Source: Azospirillaceae bacterium
Lineage (GTDB): Bacteria > Pseudomonadota > Alphaproteobacteria > Azospirillales > Azospirillaceae
NCBI GenBank assembly: GCA_028283825.1
Contig: JAPWJW010000001.1
Location: 1,984,001 to 2,048,000, forward strand
Length of the DNA: 64,000 nucleotides
Reading direction: 5' to 3'
The translations under genes were made by a program, and so were the position numbers. Under the pieces are notes generated by a model, which worked only from the letters and a program-made list of their open reading frames with translations, did no database searches and was not told the origin of the DNA. Positions 17,654 through 25,655 of the stretch are shown in pieces; the stretch's first letter is position 1; each line of letters begins with the position of its first letter.

Positions 17654-17975
17654 GGGTTCAGGCTTTCGGGCTGCGGGACCGCCCACTTTATATCATGGCC
17701 CGACGGGCGGGGCGCAAATGCCATCTGCCCTTTGCCGGACGCGACCCGATTTCAGCATGCGCCGCAATCGCTTGCGAATAAAACGCAACAATATTGTTCT
17801 GGAAAACTTCGCCAAACAAATGAGACAGTGTCCCTGGCATTATCAAACAGAATTGGGAATGGAAAATACGATCTATGGCTGCATGGCTTCGCGAAGAATG
17901 CAGCCAAACGTATCCGCTTGATTTTCAATTCACCCGATTTTTCCGACCCATTATCCGGCAGATGACGACAATACA
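17654..17975. other. Non-coding, AT-richer leader region upstream of the second MFS gene
   Basis: This stretch is clearly less GC-rich than its surroundings from about 17750. It contains an 8-bp inverted repeat GGCTGCAT (17877-17884) and ATGCAGCC (17898-17905) with the palindrome TTCGCGAA in its loop, about 70 bp before the MFS start. A short open frame (MRRNRLRIKRNNIV..., ending at 17921) overlaps it and could be a leader peptide, but it has no clear ribosome binding site. The base composition hints at acquired DNA or at a regulated promoter. Confidence 0.4.
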
Positions 17976-19181
17976 ATGAAAGCCACATCCGCAAGCGCCA
18001 ATCCACGCAAGCCGGGAATTGTGCATTTGGCCCTGGCCATGGGCGGCTTCGCCATCGGCACGACCGAATTCGCGACCATGAGCCTGCTGCCGTTCATGGC
18101 GCGGGATCTGCACGTCAGCGAACCCGTGGCCAGCAACGTCATCAGCGCCTATGCCCTAGGGGTGGTGGTCGGGGCCCCGGTTTTCGCCGTCCTGTTCGCA
18201 CGCATGGCGCGACGGTCCCTGCTGGTTCTTCTGATGCTGTTGTTCGGCGCCGCCAATCTGCTGTCGGCGTTCGCCTCGAATTACGAAACCATGATGCTTT
18301 TCCGTTTTCTGAGCGGCCTGCCCCATGGCGCCTATTTCGGAATCGCGGCGCTGGTCGCCTCGTCGGTGGTGCCGCCCAACAAGCGGACCGCCGCCGTCGG
18401 GCGCGTGATGCTGGGCCTGACGGTGGCCACGGTGGTAGGCGTGCCGCTGGCCAATGTGCTGGGGCAACTTGCCGGATGGCGCTGGGGTTTCGGCATCGTG
18501 GCGCTTCTGGCCTGGACGACCGTCCTGCTGGTCTTCCGCTTCGCGCCCTATGAGGACGCGCGGGCGGACGCCAGTTCCCGGCGGGAGCTTGGCGCCCTCA
18601 AGCAGCCCCAGGTCTGGCTCACCCTGGCGACCGGCGCCATCGGATTTGGCGGCGTCTTCGCCGTGTACACCTATCTCGCCTCCACCATCATCGAGGTCAC
18701 CCATCAGTCCGCCGCCGCCATTCCCGCCGTTCTGATGATTTTCGGCATCGGGATGACGTGCGGGAATCTGGTGATGCCCCGGTTCGCGGATCGGGCCCTC
18801 AAGACGACGGTGACCGCCATGATCCTGATGATGGGCGCGATGCTGGCGCTGTACGCCCCCGCCGCGAAGAACATCGTCACGCTTTCGCTGGACATGTTCG
18901 GCCTGGGCTTCAGCGTATCCCTCGCCACCATGCTGCAAACCAGGCTGATGGATGTCGCCGGCGACGCCCAGGCGTTGGCCGCCGCCTTGAACCATTCGGC
19001 GTTCAACACGGCGAACGCCCTGGGGCCGTGGCTGGGCGGCATGGCCATCACCGCGGGATTCGGCTGGACTTCGACGGGCTGGGTTGGTGTCGCGCTGGCC
19101 GTGGGCGGCCTGGTGATCTGGGGGGCGTCCTGCCTGCACGCGTCACCGGGACGGCGACTGGCGGAAGATGCCCGCCCCTGA
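17976..19181 (+). CDS. MFS transporter, DHA1 family
   Basis: A 401-residue, 12-helix exporter. After a short basic N-terminus it reads LALAMGGFAIGTTEFATMSLLPFMARDLHVSEP, clearly related to the MFS gene at 13303, and has the conserved FRFLSGLPHGAYFGIAAL segment. It ends with a basic, non-membrane tail. The two exporters flank the SDR pair and hydrolase but on opposite strands. Codon use is a little less GC-rich than in neighbouring genes, which together with the AT-rich leader suggests independent acquisition rather than local duplication. Substrate unknown; relatives export sugars, amino acid derivatives or drugs. Confidence 0.9.
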   Translation: MKATSASANPRKPGIVHLALAMGGFAIGTTEFATMSLLPFMARDLHVSEPVASNVISAYALGVVVGAPVFAVLFARMARRSLLVLLMLLFGAANLLSAFASNYETMMLFRFLSGLPHGAYFGIAALVASSVVPPNKRTAAVGRVMLGLTVATVVGVPLANVLGQLAGWRWGFGIVALLAWTTVLLVFRFAPYEDARADASSRRELGALKQPQVWLTLATGAIGFGGVFAVYTYLASTIIEVTHQSAAAIPAVLMIFGIGMTCGNLVMPRFADRALKTTVTAMILMMGAMLALYAPAAKNIVTLSLDMFGLGFSVSLATMLQTRLMDVAGDAQALAAALNHSAFNTANALGPWLGGMAITAGFGWTSTGWVGVALAVGGLVIWGASCLHASPGRRLAEDARP

Positions 19182-19335
19182 CAACCGTTCCGGTCAGCCG
19201 CCGAACCGTCTTTCAGCCCGTCCATGCGCCCCCCGCGCTTGAAGGGGGCCTCAAGGCTCACTAGTCTTCAGTCCTCCCTTCGGGGCCGGTCGGGCGGGCT
19301 GGACCCGACCCTTGGCAAGATGGAAGACGACCTTG

Positions 19336-20334
19336 GTGGACATACGCGACGGTTTCATTGGAACGATCGGCAACACGCCCCTGATCCGGCTGGAAGCCGC
19401 CTCCAAGGCCACGGGCTGTGAGATTCTGGCCAAGGCGGAGTTCCTGAACCCCGGCGGGTCGGTCAAGGACCGCGCCGCCCTGGCCATCGTGCGCGACGCG
19501 GTGGAGCGGGGCGTGCTGAAGCCCGGCGGCACCATTGTCGAGGGCACGGCCGGCAACACCGGCATCGGCCTGGCGCTGGTGGGCAATGCCTGGGGCTTCA
19601 AGACCGTCATCGTCATGCCCGAGACGCAGAGCCAGGAAAAAAAGGACATGCTGCGCCTGATCGGCGCCGATTTGCGCCTGGTCTCCGCCGTGCCCTACAA
19701 GGACCCGGGCAACTACGTCCATGTCAGCCGCCGCATCGCGGAGGAACTGGCGGCGACGGAGCCGAACGGCGCCGTCTGGGCCAACCAGTTCGACAATCTG
19801 GCCAACCGTGAGGGCCACCGCGCCACCACCGGCGTGGAGATCTGGGAACAGACGGGCGGCAAGGTCGACGCCTTCACCTGTGCGGTGGGCACCGGCGGCA
19901 CGCTGGCCGGCATCGCCCTGGCCCTGAAGGACCGCAACCCCAACGTCCGCATCGTCATGGCCGACCCGCTGGGCAGCGCGCTGTACAGCTGGAAGAAGAC
20001 GGGGGAACTGGTCTCGACCGGTACCTCCATCACCGAGGGTATCGGCCAGGGCCGCGTCACCGCCAACCTGGTGGACGCCCCCATCGACGACGCCGTGCAG
20101 ATCCCGGATGAAGAGGCGCTGCCCATCATCTTCGACCTGGTGAAAACCCAGGGCCTGGTGGTCGGCGGGTCCAGCGGCATCAACGTCGCCGCCGCCATCC
20201 GCGTGGCGCGCGACTTGGGGCCCGGCCACACCATCGTGACCGTACTCTGCGACTTCGGCACCCGCTATCAGTCCAAGCTGTTCAATCCGGAGTTCCTGAA
20301 GGAACGGAACCTGCCCAGCCCGGATTGGATGTGA
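19336..20334 (+). CDS. cysK: Cysteine synthase A (O-acetylserine sulfhydrylase)
   Basis: A PLP enzyme forming cysteine from O-acetylserine and sulfide. The N-terminal signature IGNTPLIRLE, the PLP lysine in PGGSVKDRAA (K44), the substrate loop GTAGNTGIG, and GTGGTLAG for phosphate binding are all present. Length about 332 residues is normal. The conserved region begins very close to the start; GTG at 19336 or TTG at 19333 are the likely initiation codons, with GGAAGA upstream; a TTG at 19312 would add 8 residues. It heads a unit with sulfurtransferase, GNAT and FUSC genes, placing it in cysteine and sulfide metabolism. Confidence 0.92.
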   Translation: MDIRDGFIGTIGNTPLIRLEAASKATGCEILAKAEFLNPGGSVKDRAALAIVRDAVERGVLKPGGTIVEGTAGNTGIGLALVGNAWGFKTVIVMPETQSQEKKDMLRLIGADLRLVSAVPYKDPGNYVHVSRRIAEELAATEPNGAVWANQFDNLANREGHRATTGVEIWEQTGGKVDAFTCAVGTGGTLAGIALALKDRNPNVRIVMADPLGSALYSWKKTGELVSTGTSITEGIGQGRVTANLVDAPIDDAVQIPDEEALPIIFDLVKTQGLVVGGSSGINVAAAIRVARDLGPGHTIVTVLCDFGTRYQSKLFNPEFLKERNLPSPDWM

Positions 20335-20348
20335 GGAAGGATCAGATC

Positions 20349-21200
20349 ATGACCGAGAGCGCGCTGGTCAGCACCGAATGGCTGGCCGATCACCTGGCCG
20401 ACACCGACATTCGCGTGGTGGATGCCAGTTATCACATGCCCAACGTCGCCCGCGACGCGAAGGCGGAGTTCGCGGACCGGCACATCCCCGGCGCCGTCTT
20501 CTTCGAGATCGACGCCATCGCCGACAAGACCATCCCCCTGCCCCACATGCTGCCCACGGCGGAGGCGTTCGCCAAAGCCACGGCGGATCTGGGCATCGGC
20601 CGCGACAGCACGGTCGTCGTCTACGACGTCTATGACCTGTTCAGCGCCGCCCGGGTGTGGTGGACCTTCCGCACCTTCGGCCACGACAAGGTGTTCGTCC
20701 TGGATGGCGGTTTCCCCAAGTGGCTGGCCGAGGGTCGCCCGGTGGAATCCGGCCCCGCCCAGCCCAAGCCGGCGGGGGAGCCCATCGCCGCCCGCCTGAA
20801 CCCGGCGCTGGTGCGCAGCGCCGACGCCGTGCGCGAGAACATCGACCGCAAGGTGGAGCAGGTGGTGGATGCCCGCAGCCAGGGCCGGTTCGAGGCGACG
20901 GCGCCCGAACCCCGCGCCGGCCTGCGCGGCGGCCACATCCCGGGCAGCCGCAACGTGCCCTTCACCGACCTGATCGCGGACGGCCGCCTGAGGCCCACGG
21001 ACGAACTGGCCGCCCGCTTCCAGGATGCCGGCGTGGACGTGAACCGCCCGCTGGTCACCAGCTGCGGCAGCGGCCTGACCGCCGCCATCCTGGCCCTGGC
21101 GCTGCATGAGATCGGCCAGCCCGACGTGGCGGTCTATGACGGGTCGTGGACCGAGTGGGGCGGCCGGACCGACCTGCCCGTCGCCACCGGCCCGGCATGA
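20349..21200 (+). CDS. sseA: 3-mercaptopyruvate sulfurtransferase / thiosulfate sulfurtransferase
   Basis: A 283-residue protein with two rhodanese domains. The N-terminal one (VDASYHMP, HIPGAVFFEID, VYDVYDLFSAARVWW) lacks a catalytic cysteine, as is usual; the C-terminal one has C239 in the loop CGSGLTA, the 3-mercaptopyruvate-type sequence. HIPGSRNVPF and the WTEWGGR end are typical of SseA. It transfers sulfur from 3-mercaptopyruvate to acceptors such as cyanide or thioredoxin. The gene lies 14 bp after cysK and overlaps the next start codon (ATGA). The pairing suggests one transcript for making and breaking down cysteine-derived sulfur. Confidence 0.93.
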   Translation: MTESALVSTEWLADHLADTDIRVVDASYHMPNVARDAKAEFADRHIPGAVFFEIDAIADKTIPLPHMLPTAEAFAKATADLGIGRDSTVVVYDVYDLFSAARVWWTFRTFGHDKVFVLDGGFPKWLAEGRPVESGPAQPKPAGEPIAARLNPALVRSADAVRENIDRKVEQVVDARSQGRFEATAPEPRAGLRGGHIPGSRNVPFTDLIADGRLRPTDELAARFQDAGVDVNRPLVTSCGSGLTAAILALALHEIGQPDVAVYDGSWTEWGGRTDLPVATGPA

Positions 21201-21826
21201 CCATGGCCCTTGAGCGCTGGGTCCTGCCCGACGACCTGCCGGCGGGCAAGCTGCCGGTCACCGTCACCTATCTTGAGATGCCGGAGCCGCCGGCCGGGCC
21301 GGAACGACCCCGGCCGGCCGGGGTCGACGGCCCGGTACACGCCCGCAACTGCCCGCCGGCCTACTACCGTTTCCTGTACGACACGGTGGGCGATCCCTGG
21401 CTGTGGGAATACCGCCGCCGCATGGCGCCGGAACGGCTGGCCGAAATCCTGGCCGATCCGGCGGTGGAGGTGCACGTCGTTTCCATCGAGGGCGTGCCCG
21501 CCGGCTATATCGAGCTGGACGCGGAAAAGCTGGCCCAGGACGGAACCATGGACGTGGCCTATTTCGGCCTGATGCCCTGGGCCATCGGCCACGGCATCGG
21601 CCCCTGGCTGCTGGACTGGGGCATCCGCCGCGCCTGGGCCCGGCCCGGCGCGCGACGCCTGACGGTGAACACCTGCACCTTCGACCACCCGTCGGCCCTG
21701 GGGCTGTACCGGAAGATGGGGTTCCGCCCGCTGCGGACGGAGGACAAGCTGGTGGACGACCCACGGCTGACCGGCCTGCTGCCCCTGACGGCGGCGGCGC
21801 ATATTCCGCTCGCCCGCACACCATGA
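21197..21826 (+). CDS. GNAT-family N-acetyltransferase
   Basis: A 209-residue acetyltransferase. The acetyl-CoA region is visible at VAYFGLMPWAIGHGIGPWLLDWGIRRAWA, where QxxGxG/A is replaced by AIGHGIG, followed by LTVNTCTFDHPSALGLYRKMGFRPL, the strand-helix typical of the fold's C-terminus. The ATG at 21197 overlaps the upstream stop, and its own stop overlaps the FUSC start, so it is translationally coupled on both sides. The substrate is unknown. Its place in a cysteine unit makes a thiol or amino acid derivative a reasonable guess, but this is only inference. Confidence 0.85.
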   Translation: MTMALERWVLPDDLPAGKLPVTVTYLEMPEPPAGPERPRPAGVDGPVHARNCPPAYYRFLYDTVGDPWLWEYRRRMAPERLAEILADPAVEVHVVSIEGVPAGYIELDAEKLAQDGTMDVAYFGLMPWAIGHGIGPWLLDWGIRRAWARPGARRLTVNTCTFDHPSALGLYRKMGFRPLRTEDKLVDDPRLTGLLPLTAAAHIPLARTP

Positions 21827-22950
21827 CGCTGCCGGCCTTCCTGCGCGCGTCGGAATTGCGCCTGGCCTTCCGGGTCACGGTGGCGGGCACGGCGGCGCTG
21901 GCCACGGCCCGCGTCTTCCACCTGCCCCAGGGGTATTGGGCGGTGATCACCGCCATCATGGTGATGCAGGCCAGCATCGGCGGGTCGATGAAGGCCGCCA
22001 TGGACCGTTTCGCCGGCACCCTGTCGGGGGCGGCCTGGGGGGCGGTGGTCGCCACCTTCGGCCGGCATGACAACACCGCCGACATCTGCCTGACCCTGGC
22101 CGCGGCCATCGCCCCGCTGGCCTGGGTGGCGGCGCGCAACCCCATGTACAAGCTGGCACCGGTCACGGCCATCATCGTGGTGCTGACCTCCGCTGGCAGC
22201 ACCGAAAACTCGTTCATGCTGGCGCTGGACCGGGTGCTGGAAATCATCATCGGCAACGTCATCGGCCTGGCCGTGGCCCTGTTCGTGCTGCCGTCGCGCG
22301 CCCATGGCGTGGTGCTGACCGCCGCCGCCAAGGTGGTGGATTTGAGCGCCGACATGCTGGACACCCTGCTGGACCCCGACCTGACGGATGAAGGGCGCCA
22401 GGGCGTGCCCAAGCGCCACGCGCAGTTGTGGGGCGCCCTGCGCCCGCTGGAAACGGCGGCGGAAGAGGCCCAGCGGGAGCGCCGCACCTGGCTGGGCGAC
22501 CAGTATGATCCGGCCCCCCTGGTGCGCACGCTGACCCGCCTGCGCCACGATCTGGTGATGGTCAGCCGCGCCACCGCCAACCGGGGGGCGGAGGGGACCG
22601 CCGGCAAACGCCTGGACCCGACACAAGCCGAGGTGCGGGTGCTAGGCGTGGAATTCCTGAAAGGCGTGGCGGCATCCCTGCGCAGCAAGACCGCCCCGCC
22701 GGATATCGAGCCGGTACGGGCGGCGACACGCGCCTATCTGGACATGGTCCAGACCCTACGGTCGGAAGGCGTGCTGCGCGAACTGCCGCGCGGCGTGACC
22801 GGGCAGATCTTCACCCTGTCCTTCGCGCTGGAGCAGATGGCCCAGGATCTGGGCGACCTGCATGCCCGGGTGGACGAGGTCAAGCCCGCCACCCGGCGGG
22901 AGGACAAGAAAGAAGAGGTCCTCCCCACGGAACCGAAGGCCAGCGCATAA
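21823..22950 (+). CDS. FUSC-family inner-membrane protein
   Basis: A 375-residue protein with an N-terminal block of about six membrane helices (LRLAFRVTVAGTAALATARVF, GYWAVITAIMVMQASIGGS, FVLPSR) followed by a long cytoplasmic helical domain. The helix block with QGYWAVITAIMVMQ is the hallmark of the FUSC family, related to fusaric acid resistance and aromatic acid exporters (AaeB). The C-terminus is highly charged (TRREDKKEEV). The start overlaps the GNAT stop. It is probably an exporter or permease for a small organic acid connected with the upstream enzymes, though only the family is supported by sequence. Confidence 0.85.
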   Translation: MTLPAFLRASELRLAFRVTVAGTAALATARVFHLPQGYWAVITAIMVMQASIGGSMKAAMDRFAGTLSGAAWGAVVATFGRHDNTADICLTLAAAIAPLAWVAARNPMYKLAPVTAIIVVLTSAGSTENSFMLALDRVLEIIIGNVIGLAVALFVLPSRAHGVVLTAAAKVVDLSADMLDTLLDPDLTDEGRQGVPKRHAQLWGALRPLETAAEEAQRERRTWLGDQYDPAPLVRTLTRLRHDLVMVSRATANRGAEGTAGKRLDPTQAEVRVLGVEFLKGVAASLRSKTAPPDIEPVRAATRAYLDMVQTLRSEGVLRELPRGVTGQIFTLSFALEQMAQDLGDLHARVDEVKPATRREDKKEEVLPTEPKASA

Positions 22951-22974
22951 GCACGACCTTCGGCGCCAAGGGCC

Positions 22975-23355
22975 TTACCGGGCGGTATCGGCGACCTGCT
23001 CGTCCGGCACGCCGGAGAAATCGCGAGCCACGACCTTCAGGTCATGGATGGTGCGCTGATAGCTGCTGTCGATGGCGGCGCGGCCATCAGGCGTCCAGCC
23101 GATGGGGCTGCGGGCGCTGAGGCCGTTCAGGCAGGCCAGGCGGGCTTCGGCGGCCTTGCCATAGGCACGCACCTGGCTGGCTGCGGCCTCGACCTCGGCC
23201 TTGGAGGCCGTGGTGGACAGATGGTTCACCGGAGCGGCGGGCGCCTTGCCGCAGGCGCGGTCAACCCCCAGGGACTGGGCCATGGCGGGCGTCGCGGCGG
23301 CGGCGATCAAGCCACCGAGAACCAGGGCGGCGAAGGTGCGGGAGGCAGAGGCCAT
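22975..23355 (-). CDS. Secreted two-cysteine hypothetical protein, paralog 1
   Basis: A 126-residue protein with a clear signal peptide (MASASRTFAALVLGGLIAAAATPAMAQ). The ATG at 23355 is chosen because GGAG lies 7 nt before it; an ATG at 23361 is also possible. The mature part begins DRACGKAP and has a second conserved cysteine in KAAEARLACLNG, followed by a 40-residue tail. The same pattern (D.ACG.AP..., then Y..KA.AR.ACL.G) occurs in the next gene upstream on the same strand (23881-24180), so the two are diverged tandem duplicates. The two cysteines could form a periplasmic disulfide. No named family is recognised. Confidence 0.75.
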   Translation of the reverse strand: MASASRTFAALVLGGLIAAAATPAMAQSLGVDRACGKAPAAPVNHLSTTASKAEVEAAASQVRAYGKAAEARLACLNGLSARSPIGWTPDGRAAIDSSYQRTIHDLKVVARDFSGVPDEQVADTAR

Positions 23356-23510
23356 GATCATACTCCGATAACAAAAGGTTGGCCTTGGGACCGCGCCCTC
23401 CCCCCACGATTGGTTTGATGCGAAATGCTGATTTCGCAAACGCACAGCATTCATTGTGCGCTGCAAAAACTCTAGGAATGCCCAATTGGGATGTCAACCA
23501 AAGCAACCCG

Positions 23511-23528
23511 GATGTTATCGATAACATC
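23511..23528. promoter_or_regulatory. Perfect 18-bp palindrome, LacI/GntR-type operator candidate
   Basis: GATGTTATCGATAACATC is a perfect inverted repeat in an AT-rich tract about 155 bp upstream of the 23355 start codon. The form TGTTATCGATAACA resembles operators bound by LacI-family regulators. No LacI-type regulator gene is in the window, so the controlling protein would act in trans. Confidence 0.5.
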
Positions 23529-23629
23529 AGCAGTGAACATAATGGCAAGTCTTTGTGCCTAAAAGAGATTTACGACACAGTTCGGTTAATATGCGATAAT
23601 GCGCAGCCCACCATGCGCGTATCGCAGGG

Positions 23630-23669
23630 CAAAGAAAAAGGGTGGCCGGGACACCGCCCGGCCACCCTT
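23630..23669 (-). terminator. Rho-independent terminator of the 23881-24180 transcript
   Basis: A perfect 13-bp stem AAGGGTGGCCGGG / CCCGGCCACCCTT with a 6-nt loop is followed on the minus strand by TTTTTCTTT. It lies downstream of the gene at 23881-24180 and of repeat copy 4, so that repeat would be inside the transcript's 3' untranslated region. Confidence 0.85.
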
Positions 23670-23717
23670 CATTCTTTCGCAGACGCACAAAAGTTGCACT
23701 GACTGATCTTATACGCG

Positions 23718-23871
23718 CGGTATTTGAACGTGACCGTTCAAATACCGTCCCTCAAGTGCCGGGCGCGACCCTCCGGCCGCTTGGCTTCCTCAGTTTCCAG
23801 TCCACTGCGTTCCCCGGAAACTTCCGGCGGACGCTGTCGCGTCCTACAGCGACACGAGTCAGATTCTCGTG
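23718..23871 (-). repeat. Structured intergenic repeat, copy 4 (complete, reverse orientation)
   Basis: On the minus strand the order is: hairpin CACGAG/CTCGTG, GTA plus stem GGACGC/GCGTCC with loop GACA, island GCCGGA, stem AGTTTCC/GGAAACT, island TGAGGAAGCC, stem GCGGCC/GGTCGC with loop GGAG, a CGCCC stretch ending in ACTTGAGGG, and a 13-bp terminal hairpin with loop GTCA (23718-23747). Compared with copy 1, paired bases change on both sides of several stems. It is in the sense orientation relative to the gene that ends at 23881. Confidence 0.85.
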
Positions 23872-23880
23872 CCGCTGACC

Positions 23881-24180
23881 TTACTCGCCGGACGGCGCCG
23901 GGGTCGGGCCGGTGCGGCTGGTGTCGGAAGCCGCCGCCTCGTCCTTGCCCTTCAGGCAAGCTGCGCGGGCCTTGGCCTTGGTCGCGTAAGTTGCCATCGC
24001 GGCCTGGAAGGCGTCGCCATCAATGCTGGCGACCGGATGGGACAGATAACCCAGCGGCAGCTTGGGCGCCGGGCCGCAAGCATCAGCGGCAAACCCAACG
24101 GCGGACCAGGACAGGCCCGCGGCCAGGGCGGCGCCGGCCAGGGTGAGCTTGCGGAGGGCTGTCTGGGGCATGACGGTCAT
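23881..24180 (-). CDS. Secreted two-cysteine hypothetical protein, paralog 2
   Basis: A 99-residue protein starting at the ATG at 24180, which has GAGGAG 7 nt upstream; the open frame begins at 24195. The signal peptide is LRKLTLAGAALAAGLSWSAVGFAA. The mature part starts DACGPAPKLPLGYLSHP and carries the second cysteine in YATKAKARAACLKGK, matching paralog 1 at 22975-23355. The C-terminus is short and rich in Ala, Ser, Thr and Pro, unlike the longer tail of paralog 1. Function unknown; presumably periplasmic. The transcript runs on through repeat copy 4 to the terminator near 23630. Confidence 0.72.
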   Translation of the reverse strand: MTVMPQTALRKLTLAGAALAAGLSWSAVGFAADACGPAPKLPLGYLSHPVASIDGDAFQAAMATYATKAKARAACLKGKDEAAASDTSRTGPTPAPSGE

Positions 24181-24331
24181 CGGTCGTCTCCTCATCGGTT
24201 GTTATCCACAACTGAAAGCGGCACACCGCCCACGGAGCCGGTGGCGCAAAAGTTGCCGGACGGTTACCTTAGCCGCCAGGGAAAATGCCGTGCTGTGACA
24301 AGGCGATGGCTATATCGGAAGGGGCAAGGAC

Positions 24332-25655
24332 ATGCGGCTTATGGGGAAGACTCTGGTTTCTGTGATCGCACTGGGCACGGGCCTGATGCTGGGAGCACCC
24401 GCGCAGGCCGGCGACCGGGAACAGGCGCAGGCCACGGTGGACACCCGCGCCGCGGCGGAACAGCCCAAGATCATCGCCTGGCGCCGCGACATCCATGAGC
24501 ATCCCGAACTGGGCAACCAGGAGACGCGCACCGCCGCCCTGATCGCCAAGCACTTGAAGAGCCTGGGGCTGGAGGTACGCACCGGCGTGGCCAAGACCGG
24601 CATCGTCGCCGTGCTGAAGGGCGGCAAGCCCGGCCCGGTCGTGGCATTGCGCGCCGACATGGACGCCCTGCCCGTCACCGAACAGGTGGACCTGCCCTTC
24701 GCCTCCAAGGTGAAGACCCAGTACAACGGGCAGGAGGTGGGCGTGATGCACGCCTGCGGCCACGACACCCACGTCGCCATGCTGATGGGCGTGGCCGAGG
24801 TGCTGGCCGGCATGAAGGACCAGCTGCCCGGCACCGTGAAGTTCATCTTCCAGCCGGCCGAGGAAGGCCTGCCCAAGGGGGAGGTCGGCGGTGCCGAACA
24901 GATGCTGAAGGAAGGCGCCTTCGCCGACCCCAAGCCGGACGCCGTGTTCGGCGTGCACGTCATCTCCACCCTGCACACCGGTGACGTGGGGTATCGCCCC
25001 GGCCCCTTCATGGCCTCGGCCGATGAGTTCGTCGTCACCGTGCACGGCAAGCAGAGCCACGGCGCCCTGCCCTGGACCGGCGTCGACCCCATCGTCACCG
25101 CCTCGCAGATCGTGCTGGGTTTGCAGACCATCGAAAGCCGGCAGATGGAGGTGATCAAGGAGCCGAGCATCCTGAGCGTGGGCAGCATCCACGGCGGCAA
25201 CCGCAACAACATCATCCCGGACACCGTCACCCTGAACGGCACCATCCGCACCTTTGATGAGGGCATGCGTGCCGATATCGACAAGCGCCTGCGCCGCACC
25301 GTGGCCGGCATCGCCGAATCCGCCGGCGCCACCGCCGACGTGGACATCATCAAGGGTTATCCCGTCACCTACAACAACCCGGACCTGACGGCCAAGATCT
25401 GTGCCCACCCTGCAACGCGTGGCCGGCGCGGAGCATGTGAAGCTGATCGACAAGGTGACCCCGTCGGAGGATTTCTCCTTCTTCGAGCAGGCCGTCCCCG
25501 GCGTCTATCTGTTCGTCGGCATCACCCCGCCGGAAACCGACCTGTCCAAGGCCGCCAGCAACCATTCGCCCAAGTTCTATGTGGATGAGGCGGGCCTGAG
25601 CGTGGGCGCCCGCACCCTGGCCCACCTGGCGGTGGATTATTTGTACGGGATGTAG
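24332..25655 (+). pseudogene. Exported M20-family amidohydrolase, frameshifted near 25400
   Basis: The first frame encodes a signal peptide and most of an M20 amidohydrolase (metal-binding RRDIHEHPELGNQE, ALRADMDALPV, MHACGHDTHVAMLMG, FQPAEEG, then the dimerisation domain HGKQSHGALPWTGVDP). After NNPDLTAKI it loses homology. The second frame, from 25401, continues with PTLQRVAGAEHVKLIDKVTPSEDFSFFEQAVPG and ends at 25655 with the normal C-terminus. One extra base near 25400 explains the break (AAGATC-T-GTGCCC). Restored, the protein would be about 440 residues, normal for hippurate hydrolase-like or amino-acid deacylase members. It is either a recent inactivation or an error in the sequence. 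Confidence 0.88.

Larger units (their letters stand above)
23356..23880. other. Hairpin-rich intergenic region between the two secreted paralogs
   Basis: This 525-bp gap holds no convincing gene. From left to right: the promoter region of the 23355 gene, an AT-rich tract (about 23460-23620) with a perfect 18-bp palindrome, a strong minus-strand terminator (23630-23669), and repeat copy 4 (23718-23871, reverse). Open frames on the plus strand here have no ribosome binding site and cross the hairpins. Confidence 0.7.

Noticed and set aside
22900-22915. GAGGACAAG inside the FUSC gene, the same as an island of the intergenic repeat
   Set aside because: None of the other islands or stems is present and it encodes a conserved reading frame; coincidence.
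23379-23702. Plus-strand open frame of 107 codons crossing the hairpin-rich gap
   Set aside because: It has no ribosome binding site, crosses a strong terminator stem and overlaps the palindrome and promoter region.
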